Made by a program: the position numbers and the translations under genes | The notes under the pieces: model-generated | Database searches by the model: none | Seen by the model: the letters and a program-made list of their open reading frames with translations, nothing else | Told to the model about the DNA's origin: nothing | Assembly: GCA_964526915.1 (NCBI GenBank) | Contig: CAZGMS010000072.1 | Coordinates: 1 to 64,000, forward strand | DNA: 64,000 nucleotides | From: JAHJDR01 sp964526915 | GTDB lineage: Bacteria; UBA10199; JADGCS01 | Direction of reading: 5' to 3' | Shown here: positions 7,427 through 16,570 of the stretch, piece after piece | Position numbering within the stretch: position 1 is the stretch's first letter | How the letters are laid out: every line of letters begins with the position of its first letter

Positions 7427-7477
7427 CCTTTTGCCTTTGACCTTACGCCTTTAGCCCTGCGCCTTACGCCCTACACC
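7427..7477 (-). repeat. TAAGGC-type repeat after the DUF4143 ATPase gene
   Basis: On the minus strand the ATPase stop TAG lies within GGTGTAGGGCGTAAGGCG, followed by further AAGGC words up to about 40 bases before the SLBB start. It has the same family and orientation relative to the upstream gene as in composite copies A and B. Confidence 0.65.
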
Positions 7478-8616
7478 AACTCTCCAGCCCAAAGCTGATC
7501 AAGAAAATTACGCCACGGTAAAACTAGATGCTGCTTACCCACACGCCGCGGTTCAGACTCTAAACTGACAACAAGTGTTTTTTTTACGGGGCCATCTTCC
7601 AGTAATTTGTCCATAGCCAGCAGATCGCCATCATGCACTCTACGACTGGCTTTGATTTCCAGCGCCAGGGCCTTGTCGTTGATGACAAAATCCACTTCGT
7701 CTCCATTGCTGGTTCTCCAGAACGTGATCTGCATTTCTGGCTGACGATAGGCGCGATACGCCATCAACTCCATCAATATATAATGTTCAAAAGATTTTCC
7801 AAACTCTGGTGTGCCCACTTGGGGTGTACGTCCTGTAAGAAAATTTGCCACACCGATATCAAAAAAATAAAATTTTTCAGTTTCGATCAACCGCCTATTT
7901 TTTGATTTGGTCCACGGTGGCACGCGATAACCCAAATACGTATCCTCCAACACATCAAAATACGATCTCACCACTTTGGGCGACACACCAGTTTCGCGCC
8001 CAACATTGGCATAATTGATAAGTTCACTGCTTGTCAGTGCTGCCACCTGCAAAAATTCATGAAAAGCGGGCAAGTTTGTTACCAGTGCCTCTGCGGCAAT
8101 CTCTTCTTTTAAATAATCCGCCAGATAAGCCCTCAGCTCCTCTTTGGGATCTGGTGACAGGTAATGAGGCGGCAGTAGCCCGCTAACCATAATCTTTTCT
8201 AAATCAAAACCTGTTACTTCGGTATAGGAAAGTGGCGTCATGTGCCGGCGCCACGCTCTACCTCCCAGCAAATTAGCCGCCCCGTGTTTCAGTTTGCGCG
8301 CGCTGGATCCTGTCAATAAAAACGACGAGGAACTGTTTTCTATCAGCCAATGAACTTCGTCCAACAACGCTGGAATTTTTTGCACTTCATCGATAACGAC
8401 CAAACCTTCACTATCTTTTAAACGCTCGATCAGCAAACCTGGTCTGGTGGAATAAGAGAGAAACTCTTGCGGCAACAGCAAATCAATCAGACGGCACTGT
8501 TTCATATTCTGTTTGATCCAGTAGGACTTGCCTGTTTTTCTGGGCCCCCACAAGAACGCCGATTTGCCCTTTGGCAGATTCAATTCAAAGATTCTTTTGG
8601 AAATTGTCGTTTTCAT
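7471..8616 (-). CDS. AAA ATPase with DUF4143 domain
   Basis: 381 residues. The Walker A motif is GPRKTGKS (24-31), Walker B LVVIDEVQ (72-79), and LLTGSSARKL (100-109) is the sensor region. The C-terminal DUF4143 part (about 200-381) has YFFDIGVANFLTG, then GKSFEHYILMEL and a DEVDFVI...LEIKAS stretch resembling a PD-(D/E)xK nuclease fold. These proteins are widespread, often repeat-flanked, and of unknown role; some have been suggested to act in toxin-antitoxin-like or mobile contexts. The gene splits the SLBB gene from the rest of the locus and is bounded by TAAGGC repeats on both sides, so it may be a late insertion. Confidence 0.88.
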   Translation of the reverse strand: MKTTISKRIFELNLPKGKSAFLWGPRKTGKSYWIKQNMKQCRLIDLLLPQEFLSYSTRPGLLIERLKDSEGLVVIDEVQKIPALLDEVHWLIENSSSSFLLTGSSARKLKHGAANLLGGRAWRRHMTPLSYTEVTGFDLEKIMVSGLLPPHYLSPDPKEELRAYLADYLKEEIAAEALVTNLPAFHEFLQVAALTSSELINYANVGRETGVSPKVVRSYFDVLEDTYLGYRVPPWTKSKNRRLIETEKFYFFDIGVANFLTGRTPQVGTPEFGKSFEHYILMELMAYRAYRQPEMQITFWRTSNGDEVDFVINDKALALEIKASRRVHDGDLLAMDKLLEDGPVKKTLVVSLESEPRRVGKQHLVLPWRNFLDQLWAGELV

Positions 8617-8682
8617 TTTCTGTCAGCAGCTTACCACAAAAATTCCGCATCTTCAAGCATGATTATCTTCCCAAACAGGTGT

Positions 8683-8698
8683 GTTTATCCAGATAAAC
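8683..8698. promoter_or_regulatory. Perfect 7-bp-arm palindrome upstream of the ATPase gene
   Basis: GTTTATC (8683-8689) and GATAAAC (8692-8698) are separated by two bases, 67-82 bp upstream of the ATPase start. The symmetry suits a dimeric repressor site, possibly autoregulatory. No matching promoter is obvious. Confidence 0.3.
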
Positions 8699-8730
8699 CT
8701 ACCTAATTGTGCCGATTATCTTCTTGCCAC

Positions 8731-8768
8731 ACCTTGGGCTTCTCACCTGACACCCTGCGCCTTAGGCC
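8731..8768 (-). repeat. TAAGGC-type repeat after the 4,6-dehydratase gene
   Basis: On the minus strand GGCCTAAGGCGCAGGGTGTC follows the dehydratase stop by about 14 nt, then GAGAAGCCCAAGGT. It is a fourth member of the 3'-end repeat family, again in the same orientation relative to the preceding gene. No T-run follows it. Confidence 0.55.
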
Positions 8769-8781
8769 ATTATTCATAAAT

Positions 8782-10668
8782 TCACACATTTTTTTCTTTG
8801 ATTACCTCATCACACAGCGATGGGGCTAGTTGGTAGGTGGTCACAACCCGTTTGAGCAATTTATACAATTCGCTCATCTTACCGTCTTGTTTCGAAAGGG
8901 CCGCACATTCATTAATGTTTTTCAACAGTGAAGCAGAATCATCGATTGATCCAATAGCCATGTTTATTTTTGGATGCTTGGTTGGACAAACTTTTTCTGT
9001 TTCATCGTACAGTTCTTCATAAAGTTTTTCACCTGGCCGCAAACCACAAAACTCAATCTTGATATCTGTGTTTGGCTCAAAACCGCAAAGTCTGATCATA
9101 TTCACTGCCAAGTCCATGATTTTGACCTGCTTGCCCATATCCAAAACAAAAATTTCGCCGCCGTTTCCCAACACACTGGCAAACAAAACGAGTTGCACGG
9201 CCTCGGGGATCATCATAAAATAGCGTTTGATGTCTGGGTGTGTCACCGTAATTGGCCCGCCCTGTTGAATCTGTTTAGTGAAAAGAGGGATCACCGAACC
9301 CTGACTGCCAATCACATTGCCAAAGCGCACGGCAATAAATTTTGTTTTTGAATTTTCCTGAAAAACCTTGCACAGCAATTCAGCCATCCTCTTGGTCACA
9401 CCCAAAATATTTGTGGGATTGACAGCCTTATCTGTTGAAATAAAAACAAACCGTTCAACACCGTGCTCCTTTGATAACTCCGCCAGCTTTTTTGTGCCTT
9501 CAACATTGACAGAAATTGCCTGATAAATATTATCTTCTAAAATTGGCACATGTTTATAAGCCGCTGCGTGCAAAACGATTTGTGGCTGTGCCTGTTTAAA
9601 AAAACGACCCAGCGCCCAGTGATCAGTAATGTCACAAAGCATGGGCACAAATTCCACATTGGGAAATTTTACCTGACATTCGCGGAACAAAAAATACAAA
9701 GGTGATTCTGCCTGATCTAGCAAATACACAATCGCTGGGCCCATTTGCGCCACCTGCTTTACCAATTCTTCACCAATGGAGCCTGCGGCCCCAGTCACCA
9801 GCACGCGTTTATTAACGTAAGTTTTGCGAACTGATGAGAGATCTTCGATGATGGGTTCTCTGGCCAACAAATCTTCCAGTTTAAGATTCCTGATTTCAAA
9901 CGTAGCAGAATTCTCAGAAAGTTCTGAAAGGCTGGGCATGATTTTGACTTGGGCTTTGGCTTCAAAACATTTTTCAGCCAAACTTCTGAGCAGTGCTGGC
10001 CCAGCAGAGGGAATGGCAATCACAACCTCGTTCACCTCGTTGGCTTGGACAATCTCCACTATCTGATGGGTTGCCCCCAAAACCTTGACACCATGAATCT
10101 CATGATTTTTCTTCCAAGGATCGTCATCCAAAAAGCCCACTACCTCATACTGTGTGGTGTCGTGTTTGACGCGCCGACAGGCAATGTCACCACCGTCACC
10201 GGCCCCCACAATCAGTACCCTTTTAAGTGTTGAGGGCACGGGGCCCACGTTCCTGTACAACCTAACCAATAAACGCAAACCACCAAAACTCAAAACAAAC
10301 AACATGTGGTCCACCAGCAAAATGCGCAAGGCATCATGCCCCAAGCCCGTCACGAGCATGCTGACAATATTCAATGCGAAACTGACCGCCGCCACTTTGA
10401 CGATCAGTATCAGATCGGAAATGCTCGAATACTTCCAAATGCCGCGATTGACACCAAAAAGGTAAGCCAGCCCCAACTGGGACGCCACAATGATGAACCC
10501 AAAAAGGCCAGAAAACACTACCTTGCCGGGATACACCAGATAATCTGAAAGCAGAAGATTGAAGACGATCAAGCCACAAAAGGCAGACAAGACCAATAAA
10601 AACCGGCCCCTATTGTTTCTCACAATTCTGTCGGTCAGGGTTTTAAAAAATAAGATTCGTTTTCTCAT
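8782..10668 (-). CDS. UDP-GlcNAc 4,6-dehydratase, PglF/WbpM/CapD type
   Basis: 628 residues, the usual length of the membrane form. About four transmembrane helices span the first 135 residues. A first Rossmann region starts at VLIVGAGDGG (151-160), and the catalytic SDR domain begins with TGAAGSIGEE (292-301) and carries STDKAVNPTN (411-420) followed by GVTKR (423-427), the form of the active site typical of PglF/WbpM. The product UDP-4-keto-6-deoxy-GlcNAc can feed both the PglE/PglD pair and the WbpV-like reductase of this locus. GAGG with good spacing precedes the ATG. It is the last gene of the long minus-strand run. Confidence 0.92.
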   Translation of the reverse strand: MRKRILFFKTLTDRIVRNNRGRFLLVLSAFCGLIVFNLLLSDYLVYPGKVVFSGLFGFIIVASQLGLAYLFGVNRGIWKYSSISDLILIVKVAAVSFALNIVSMLVTGLGHDALRILLVDHMLFVLSFGGLRLLVRLYRNVGPVPSTLKRVLIVGAGDGGDIACRRVKHDTTQYEVVGFLDDDPWKKNHEIHGVKVLGATHQIVEIVQANEVNEVVIAIPSAGPALLRSLAEKCFEAKAQVKIMPSLSELSENSATFEIRNLKLEDLLAREPIIEDLSSVRKTYVNKRVLVTGAAGSIGEELVKQVAQMGPAIVYLLDQAESPLYFLFRECQVKFPNVEFVPMLCDITDHWALGRFFKQAQPQIVLHAAAYKHVPILEDNIYQAISVNVEGTKKLAELSKEHGVERFVFISTDKAVNPTNILGVTKRMAELLCKVFQENSKTKFIAVRFGNVIGSQGSVIPLFTKQIQQGGPITVTHPDIKRYFMMIPEAVQLVLFASVLGNGGEIFVLDMGKQVKIMDLAVNMIRLCGFEPNTDIKIEFCGLRPGEKLYEELYDETEKVCPTKHPKINMAIGSIDDSASLLKNINECAALSKQDGKMSELYKLLKRVVTTYQLAPSLCDEVIKEKNV

Positions 10669-10758
10669 GAGTGCCTCACAGAGCGGGCGGTATAATCATA
10701 AGCGAAAAGGGATGCAATCAAAAGATAGATTGGAGCATCAAATAGTCAGATGCGGTGG

Positions 10759-11886
10759 TTAAGCTTGCTCCAAAGCTTTCATGCGGGTAATGTATTCACG
10801 AAAAAAGGCCACAAAAACAGAGATAAACAAGGCCCCCATGAAAGAAATGATGCAAATCTGCGCTCTTTTGGGTGCAAATTTTTCCTCGGGAGGGATCGCG
10901 GGATCAATGACTGTAAACGAAATATCTTCTTTGGCCTCCTGTATTTTGGCCATTTCGTATTGTCCGGCAAGCGTCATCTGCACCTGCAAGAGCAGTTGGT
11001 GTTGTGCCATCAAGTTTTCCAAAAGAACAGATAATGGCACCTTACCATTTGACTTTGATTCAGCAATTTTGCGTTCGTTTTCTGCCTTTTCTTTGAGAAG
11101 TTTTTCAACATCAACAGCATCAACACCACTCACAGTCTGTACTGTCGTAGACACAGCTGGCAATAACGGCAAGACGCCAGTCCCAACGTTTCTTGAAAAA
11201 TCATTGATCTCCATCCCGTTTTTCAAGCGGTCTTCCTTGTTTTGCGCCATTTGTTGTTCCAAGAATATCCGGTTTCGCTTGGCAGAAGTGAGTGTCTGTT
11301 TTCCCAAGAAAACCTGAAGTTCCCGCAAATAGGCGTTTGCAATTCTGGCCGAAAGCTGTGGATCCGTGGTTGCAACACTTACAGAAATCGAGCCCTCTTT
11401 TATATCCTCTATTACCGAAACCATTCCACTCATTAATAGTGTCACGGCTTTCTGTAATGTTGGCATTTCTTCTGGCGTTGTGGTCATCCATTGATTGGTC
11501 GTGTTATCCCAATAATCCATGAACAACACCTTCATTAGCTGTTCTTTTTCAATCACGGCCTCCGCGACTGAACGACTTTTTAATATCATTACTAATTTAG
11601 TGGTACTACTGGTTCCAGCACTCACCCCTGCAAGAGATGCCAGGCCACCAAATTGTGCTAAAAGAGAAGAAAAGCCTCCCATGGACTCATTAGCACTTAC
11701 AGGAAAAATAACCGCTGTCGATCGATATTGTTTGTCCATCAGGCCACTACCAATAACCGCCACAACAGACACAATGAGAAGGGCAAGAAAGATCATGAGC
11801 TTGTTCTTGTTGACTACCCTCAAAATATCCAGGATATTTGTTTCTCCACTATGCCCCTTGGCAGTTGTACCAACATTTTCTGTCAT
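10759..11886 (-). CDS. wzz: Wzz-type chain-length determinant
   Basis: 375 residues. Inner-membrane polysaccharide co-polymerase with the expected layout: a transmembrane helix at about 31-51, a large periplasmic coiled-coil region (60-325), the proline-rich AIPPEEKFAPKR just before the second helix, and that helix at about 345-365. It sets the modal length of Wzy-made polymer. No tyrosine-kinase domain is fused and no separate kinase is in the window, which favours O-antigen over a kinase-regulated capsule. Neighbours are the PglE-like aminotransferase (upstream) and the 4,6-dehydratase (downstream). Confidence 0.88.
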   Translation of the reverse strand: MTENVGTTAKGHSGETNILDILRVVNKNKLMIFLALLIVSVVAVIGSGLMDKQYRSTAVIFPVSANESMGGFSSLLAQFGGLASLAGVSAGTSSTTKLVMILKSRSVAEAVIEKEQLMKVLFMDYWDNTTNQWMTTTPEEMPTLQKAVTLLMSGMVSVIEDIKEGSISVSVATTDPQLSARIANAYLRELQVFLGKQTLTSAKRNRIFLEQQMAQNKEDRLKNGMEINDFSRNVGTGVLPLLPAVSTTVQTVSGVDAVDVEKLLKEKAENERKIAESKSNGKVPLSVLLENLMAQHQLLLQVQMTLAGQYEMAKIQEAKEDISFTVIDPAIPPEEKFAPKRAQICIISFMGALFISVFVAFFREYITRMKALEQA

Positions 11887-11931
11887 AATGATCAGTGCCT
11901 CAATTTTAGGATATTAGTCAAACATCAGCCA

Positions 11932-13134
11932 CTAGCGTGTAGCCTTTGATACAACATCAGTCAATGTAGAACAAGTCCTATGTAACTCATTTTGCGTTAA
12001 GGTTGGATGAACAACAAACATCACACTGGTTTCGCCAAGCTGTTTTGCCAGTGCAAGACGTTTTTCTGGCCGCAGCCCTGTAACGTCAAAAGCTTTTTCC
12101 AGATAAATCTCTGAACACGAACCCGTGTAACAGGGAACCCCCTGCTTGTTGATTTCGGCTACGATACGATCTCGTGACCACCCCGAAGACAATGCTTCGG
12201 GCCTCACATACACATAACACTTATACCAAGCATGTTCTATATGAGAAGGAACTTCAGGAACTCTCAATGCAGGACATTGTCTTGCCGCGGCCAAGATTGC
12301 CTGTGCATTTGCTCTGCGCGCTAAATGCCACTGATCTAGTTTTTTTAATTGAATTCTTCCAATCGCCGCCTGCATTTCAATCATGCGCCAGTTGGTACCA
12401 ATGGAGTGATGCACCCACTTAAAACAATTGCCTTCTTCACCATTATTCATCGCTTGATACGATTTCCCATGATCCTTATAAGACCAGGCATAATTCCAAA
12501 CCTCTCCATCGTTTGTCGTGAGCATCCCTCCCTCACCACCTGTGGTCATGATTTTATCCTGACAAAACGACCAAGCACCCACATGGCCGATACTTCCCAC
12601 TTTTTTCCCATTGTACTCTGCCCCATGGGCCTGAGCACAATCCTCGATCACAAAAAGCCCGTGGTCTTTCGCAAGTGTTATGATTGCATCCATCTCACAA
12701 GGCCAACCAGCAAGATGCACAGGGATAATCGCCCTGGTTTTTTTTGTTAATACCTTCGCAATTGAATCGGCTGTGATGTTGCCACTATCCGGATCAACAT
12801 CAGCAAATACAGGCTTCGCACCGACTGTGATCACACAACCTACGGAGGCAATAAAACTACGAGGCGTCACCACCACCTCATCACCGGGCCCCACTCCCAG
12901 TGCCTTAAGTGCAAGTTCCAGGGCCACCGTCCCATTCGCCAGAGCCACAGCATGCTTTACACCAGTATAGCCAGCAAACTCTTCCTCGAACCTCCTGCAC
13001 TCTGCTCCAGTCCAATAATTTATTTTGCCAGATCGCAAGACCTGCGAAACAACATCAATTTCGCCTTGTTCAAAACATGGCCAACAAGAACTTAAACTGT
13101 TATCTGATAACATTATGTTTTGTTTGGTTTTCAT
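11932..13134 (-). CDS. DegT/DnrJ/EryC1 aminotransferase, PglE-like
   Basis: 400 residues. PLP-dependent sugar aminotransferase: EDCAQAHGA is at 164-172, the Schiff-base lysine is K194 in CQDKIMTTGGEGG, and the N-terminal NYWTG (39-43) is typical of the group. Next to PglD-, PglC- and PglF-like genes it most likely converts UDP-4-keto-6-deoxy-GlcNAc to the 4-amino sugar with glutamate as donor. The ATG overlaps the stop of the acetyltransferase gene as ATGA; an upstream in-frame extension of 13 residues would lie inside that gene and is unlikely. Perosamine-type or other 4-amino sugars remain possible. Confidence 0.88.
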   Translation of the reverse strand: MKTKQNIMLSDNSLSSCWPCFEQGEIDVVSQVLRSGKINYWTGAECRRFEEEFAGYTGVKHAVALANGTVALELALKALGVGPGDEVVVTPRSFIASVGCVITVGAKPVFADVDPDSGNITADSIAKVLTKKTRAIIPVHLAGWPCEMDAIITLAKDHGLFVIEDCAQAHGAEYNGKKVGSIGHVGAWSFCQDKIMTTGGEGGMLTTNDGEVWNYAWSYKDHGKSYQAMNNGEEGNCFKWVHHSIGTNWRMIEMQAAIGRIQLKKLDQWHLARRANAQAILAAARQCPALRVPEVPSHIEHAWYKCYVYVRPEALSSGWSRDRIVAEINKQGVPCYTGSCSEIYLEKAFDVTGLRPEKRLALAKQLGETSVMFVVHPTLTQNELHRTCSTLTDVVSKATR

Positions 13135-13763
13135 TTGCTTGTTGCTTTTGTTATTCTGGCTGGCACGCCACATGCTGTAACAGAATCTGGCAGATCAGAA
13201 ATCACAACGCCCCCCGCTCCAACTATTGAATTCTCACCAATGACCAATCCCGGAATCGCCACACTGCCAATTCCCATAAAAACTCTATTACCAACTTTCA
13301 CATTCCCTGCCAATTTTGCTCCGGGACCGATATGAACATAATCACCAATGATACAATCATGGTCAATCACAGCGCCAGTATTAACGATACAATGTTTGCC
13401 TACAACAGCACCTGGTTGAATAACTGCTCCCGCAAAGATCACAGTGCCACAACCAATTTTAACAGAAGGATGCACATAGGCACTTGGGTGAACAACTGTC
13501 ACCCAAGTGTTATTCATTAATTCTTTAGCAATTTTTTCTCGAAATCGATTGTCGCCAAACGCCATGAGCAAAGAACATTCCTTGTTTTTGGCCATTTCAC
13601 TTAAAGGGCCTACAACATTAACACCTAAAACAGTTTTGTTTCTCTTTGATTCATCGTCATCATATAGGCATTCAACTTTAAACCCACTATCAAGCAAAGT
13701 GGCCACGACAACTTTCGCATGCCCACCTGCACCCAAAATATAGACCGGATCATTTTGCTTCAT
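13131..13763 (-). CDS. NeuD/PglD-family sugar O/N-acetyltransferase
   Basis: 210 residues. The N-terminal nucleotide-sugar-binding fold starts with YILGAGGHAKVVV (8-20). From about 93 a left-handed beta-helix of hexapeptide repeats follows (VHPSVKIGCGTVIF and later), including NTGAVIDHD, whose His135 matches the catalytic base position of PglD. Expected reaction: acetyl-CoA-dependent N-acetylation of the UDP-4-amino sugar, giving UDP-diNAc-bacillosamine. The ATG is preceded by GAGGGG at good spacing and overlaps the end of the priming-transferase gene by 14 bp. The chain length is normal for the family. Confidence 0.9.
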   Translation of the reverse strand: MKQNDPVYILGAGGHAKVVVATLLDSGFKVECLYDDDESKRNKTVLGVNVVGPLSEMAKNKECSLLMAFGDNRFREKIAKELMNNTWVTVVHPSAYVHPSVKIGCGTVIFAGAVIQPGAVVGKHCIVNTGAVIDHDCIIGDYVHIGPGAKLAGNVKVGNRVFMGIGSVAIPGLVIGENSIVGAGGVVISDLPDSVTACGVPARITKATSK

Positions 13764-14382
13764 CAACACCCCTCTTGATTGAGCCTGTAAATTTTGGCAT
13801 GGTCACATGCCCCTCAGCATTGATGCCTTTTCTTTGAAACAAACGCACTATGGTGATAAATAATATTTTGATATCCAGCAAAATACTTTGATGATCAACA
13901 TACCAAACATCCAGCTTGAATCTCTCTTCCCACGAAATGGCATTACGCCCATTAATCTGCGCCCAGCCAGTGATCCCTGGTTTAACCACATGCCGCCTTG
14001 TCTGTTCAGGACTGTAAAGCGGCACATACTCCGGAAGAAGAGGCCGTGGCCCCACAAAACTCATGTCGCCTTTCAATACATTCCACAACTCTGGCAGTTC
14101 GTCTAAACTCATTTTTCGCAAAAAAATACCAACTGCAGTCAATCTCTCTTCATCTGACAATAAATTGCCCTTCATATCACATTGAGTTTTCATTGTTCTA
14201 AACTTATACAACACAAATTTTCTTGTGTTCATGCCAACACGTTGTTGTTTGAATAACATGTTACCTGGTAAAGTGACCAGCAAGACAAAGGAAATAAATA
14301 CCAATAATGGAGCACAAAAAACCAAACCAAAAAAGGAAAGAAAGAAATCTGACGCTCTCTTAAATTTATAACTCTGTACCAT
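13750..14382 (-). CDS. Monotopic phosphoglycosyl transferase, PglC-like (priming enzyme)
   Basis: 210 residues, matching the small monotopic PglC class. The N-terminal hydrophobic re-entrant helix (11-36) contains Pro25, KFRTMK is at 60-65, and the catalytic Asp-Glu dyad is D94-E95 in SLDELPELWNVLKGD. SFVGPRPLLPEY and VKPGITGWAQINGR are diagnostic of the family. It would transfer phospho-diNAcBac (or a related phospho-sugar) from UDP to undecaprenyl phosphate at the inner membrane. Together with the three following genes it forms a PglC-D-E-(Wzz)-F-like set. Translation of the next gene is coupled by a 14-bp overlap. Confidence 0.93.
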   Translation of the reverse strand: MVQSYKFKRASDFFLSFFGLVFCAPLLVFISFVLLVTLPGNMLFKQQRVGMNTRKFVLYKFRTMKTQCDMKGNLLSDEERLTAVGIFLRKMSLDELPELWNVLKGDMSFVGPRPLLPEYVPLYSPEQTRRHVVKPGITGWAQINGRNAISWEERFKLDVWYVDHQSILLDIKILFITIVRLFQRKGINAEGHVTMPKFTGSIKRGVDEAK

Positions 14383-14440
14383 AGTACCACAAAACAGAAG
14401 TTGTTTTATCTAATAAAACACAAGACTATTTTTTCACGCA

Positions 14441-14467
14441 ACCTTACGCTAGAAAAAAGTGTGTCAA
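14441..14467 (-). promoter_or_regulatory. Weak promoter candidate upstream of the PglC-like gene
   Basis: On the minus strand TTGACA (14462-14467) is followed after 15 bp by TAAGGT (14441-14446), in the 110-bp gap between the GT4 and PglC-like genes. The spacing is short and the -10 poor. A GTTTTAT/ATAAAAC hairpin (14403-14419) lies between it and the start codon. It could provide an internal start for the last five genes. Confidence 0.3.
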
Positions 14468-14492
14468 ATAGCAACAAAGTAAGTGACTGGCA

Positions 14493-15734
14493 CTACACTG
14501 ATATTGACTCAAGCCACTTAACCATTCTTGGGTAAACAACATCTGCTGATAATTCCTTGTTATAAAATGACATGGCTTGCTCAGACATTTTTTTTATCAC
14601 GTCCGGTTGACTATAAAATTCAAAAAGAACATCGTACAATTTATGTTCGTCCTTGTAATCATAGATAACACCACATCTGTTCTGCTGAAGAACATTTCCT
14701 ATCACGCCATCAATTCCAGCGACTACTGGAAGCCCTGCAGAAAAATACTCCCCTATTTTATTTGGCAACGACATAAGAAAATCTATTGTCGGTTGATAAG
14801 GGGCCAAACCTATGTAAGAATAATTCAATAAATATTGAATTTGGGCCCCATCAAGCCTGCCAGGAAACACAATGTTTGAGCAATCTGTAGTTTTTTTTCT
14901 TAGCCCCTCCAAAAACTCTCCGTTTCCACACATGACAAAATAATAATCAGTTACATTTTTTAATTTTCTGGCAACATTAATGATGGTATCAAAATCAAAT
15001 TGCCGACTCATTGAACCAATAAAACAAATCACTTTTTTATGAAAGCCCGGTCCAACGCCATACCGTGCCCAAAAGTCTCTTGTCTCTTTTGATTCTTGAT
15101 ATTGATATTTTTTACAAGCCAAATAAAAAGGTTGATCGTTCTTACAGGTTTTTCTTCCTGATAATTTCAAGCCCCAATCTATAACCTGTTGCGTAATCCC
15201 TGTCACCGCAGTAGCTGATCTTATGGCTTGTTTTAATTGCCTATAATAAGGCCACATTATTTTTTTACAAATTGGCCTCAAACCTTTTGAAAAAGATCTT
15301 AAAAAAATATCTGGCCATAAATCTCTCAGGTCAAGAACAACAGGCACATTGTTCAAGCGCCCATATCTTATAGCTTCTCTAGCCAACTCTATTGTTGGCA
15401 TGGAACATAAAATTAGATCTGGGGGAGCAAAGAATGAAGCCATTTTTTTAAATTTTTTGGCAATCAAACAATGATCAAGGAGCCGTCTCACTGAAACACT
15501 TTTTGAATATCCCATAGAATTCATCAACACAAGCTGGCAGCAATCCTTCAAGTTAATCACTTGATCTTTATCAAATCGATGCTTTCTCTGAAAGTGATCA
15601 AAATCAGAGGCCCACCAAACCACTTCGTGACCTTGTTCAATAAGATAATTTGCCAGCATGCCCATGCGATAAAGCCTAGGATTTTCACCATCAATGGGCA
15701 AAACCTCACCAATTTTTATCAACCATACTCTCAT
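14493..15734 (-). CDS. GT4 family glycosyltransferase
   Basis: 413 residues, GT-B fold. It starts with VWLIKIGEVLPIDGEN, has VLDLRDLWPD in the N-terminal half, CFIGSMSRQFDFD at the inter-domain hinge, and NKIGEYFSAGLPVVAG as the EX7E-like donor-binding segment of retaining GT4 enzymes. It transfers a sugar from a nucleotide donor to the lipid-linked repeat in the cytoplasm; donor and acceptor cannot be read from sequence. The ATG start was preferred over a TTG four codons earlier that overlaps the upstream stop. Closest in feel to WbuB-like enzymes. Confidence 0.85.
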   Translation of the reverse strand: MRVWLIKIGEVLPIDGENPRLYRMGMLANYLIEQGHEVVWWASDFDHFQRKHRFDKDQVINLKDCCQLVLMNSMGYSKSVSVRRLLDHCLIAKKFKKMASFFAPPDLILCSMPTIELAREAIRYGRLNNVPVVLDLRDLWPDIFLRSFSKGLRPICKKIMWPYYRQLKQAIRSATAVTGITQQVIDWGLKLSGRKTCKNDQPFYLACKKYQYQESKETRDFWARYGVGPGFHKKVICFIGSMSRQFDFDTIINVARKLKNVTDYYFVMCGNGEFLEGLRKKTTDCSNIVFPGRLDGAQIQYLLNYSYIGLAPYQPTIDFLMSLPNKIGEYFSAGLPVVAGIDGVIGNVLQQNRCGVIYDYKDEHKLYDVLFEFYSQPDVIKKMSEQAMSFYNKELSADVVYPRMVKWLESISV

Positions 15735-15742
15735 ACGACTTT

Positions 15743-16570
15743 TCAAACAATTTTATAATCATTATCGTTAGCCCGAATCTCTTTTATAGCTTCTTCATAT
15801 GTACAAAAACAAATGTTTTGATTCTTAATATATTCTATGAGCCAAACATACCATTTTTTCCACATCATAAAATCAGGGCCAAAATATCTATCATGAAAAA
15901 TAACGCTCAAAAATGGTTGGTTTTCATTTTCTGCTTTCTCGATAAGTTGAATGGTTGTTTTCTGTATTGCATTAAAATCTTTTCTCTGCCAACGAGTCCT
16001 TTTAGAATTCATCAAATCTGAATCCATGACTTGAACTGGAAAAGAATAAAAATCACCAATGGCTGTTATTTCACTTCCTCTGACACTCGCCGTGTAGAGA
16101 TAACCTAATTCAGCAAGCCAGACTAGTGTGTTTGAAGAATGCCTCAAGTAATGCATCCGAATCCCAAAATCCTGAAGACCTGATAATTCTGAAAACAATC
16201 TGTGCTCATTCTTCATTTGTGTATAATCATCAAAAGCAATGCCATGCACACCAACTCGAAAACCCTTATTAAGAACCCTTCTTATCCAATAGACTGCACG
16301 TTTATGAGAATAAGACAGTCCCAATCCTTTGGCCACTCCTATATAAAATGTGGATGGAATTTTGTGTTTTCGGTCAAATTCCATCAAATCGTCAATGTTA
16401 TTCCACTGATTACGCATTGAATAATAAAATCTAAGAAAACACTCCTTAATAGAAATTATTCCTAAAACTGTTTCAATGATTGTTCTGATAATAAATTTAG
16501 GAATGATCATATCCTTCCAATGCTCCAAAAAACTGATATGATCGACGTCATGTGACACAATAACTTTCAT
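15743..16570 (-). CDS. Polysaccharide-deacetylase-like protein
   Basis: 275 residues. The N-terminal SHDVDH (6-11) supplies the aspartates of an NodB/CE4-type metal site, later VGVHGIAFDDY and RMHYLRHSS provide candidate His ligands, and FHDRYFG lies near the C-terminus. There is no signal peptide, so it would act in the cytoplasm on a lipid-linked or nucleotide sugar, or be a non-catalytic relative. It sits between two GT4 genes with four-base overlap at the upstream side, pointing to a role in building or trimming the repeat unit. Two more proteins of this broad family occur at 45.5 and 49.8 kb. Confidence 0.7.
   Translation of the reverse strand: MKVIVSHDVDHISFLEHWKDMIIPKFIIRTIIETVLGIISIKECFLRFYYSMRNQWNNIDDLMEFDRKHKIPSTFYIGVAKGLGLSYSHKRAVYWIRRVLNKGFRVGVHGIAFDDYTQMKNEHRLFSELSGLQDFGIRMHYLRHSSNTLVWLAELGYLYTASVRGSEITAIGDFYSFPVQVMDSDLMNSKRTRWQRKDFNAIQKTTIQLIEKAENENQPFLSVIFHDRYFGPDFMMWKKWYVWLIEYIKNQNICFCTYEEAIKEIRANDNDYKIV

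Noticed and set aside
10686..10693. GGCGGTAT resembling the ops/JUMPstart core
   Set aside because: It is on the plus strand, opposite to transcription of the locus, and the last base does not match the ops core.
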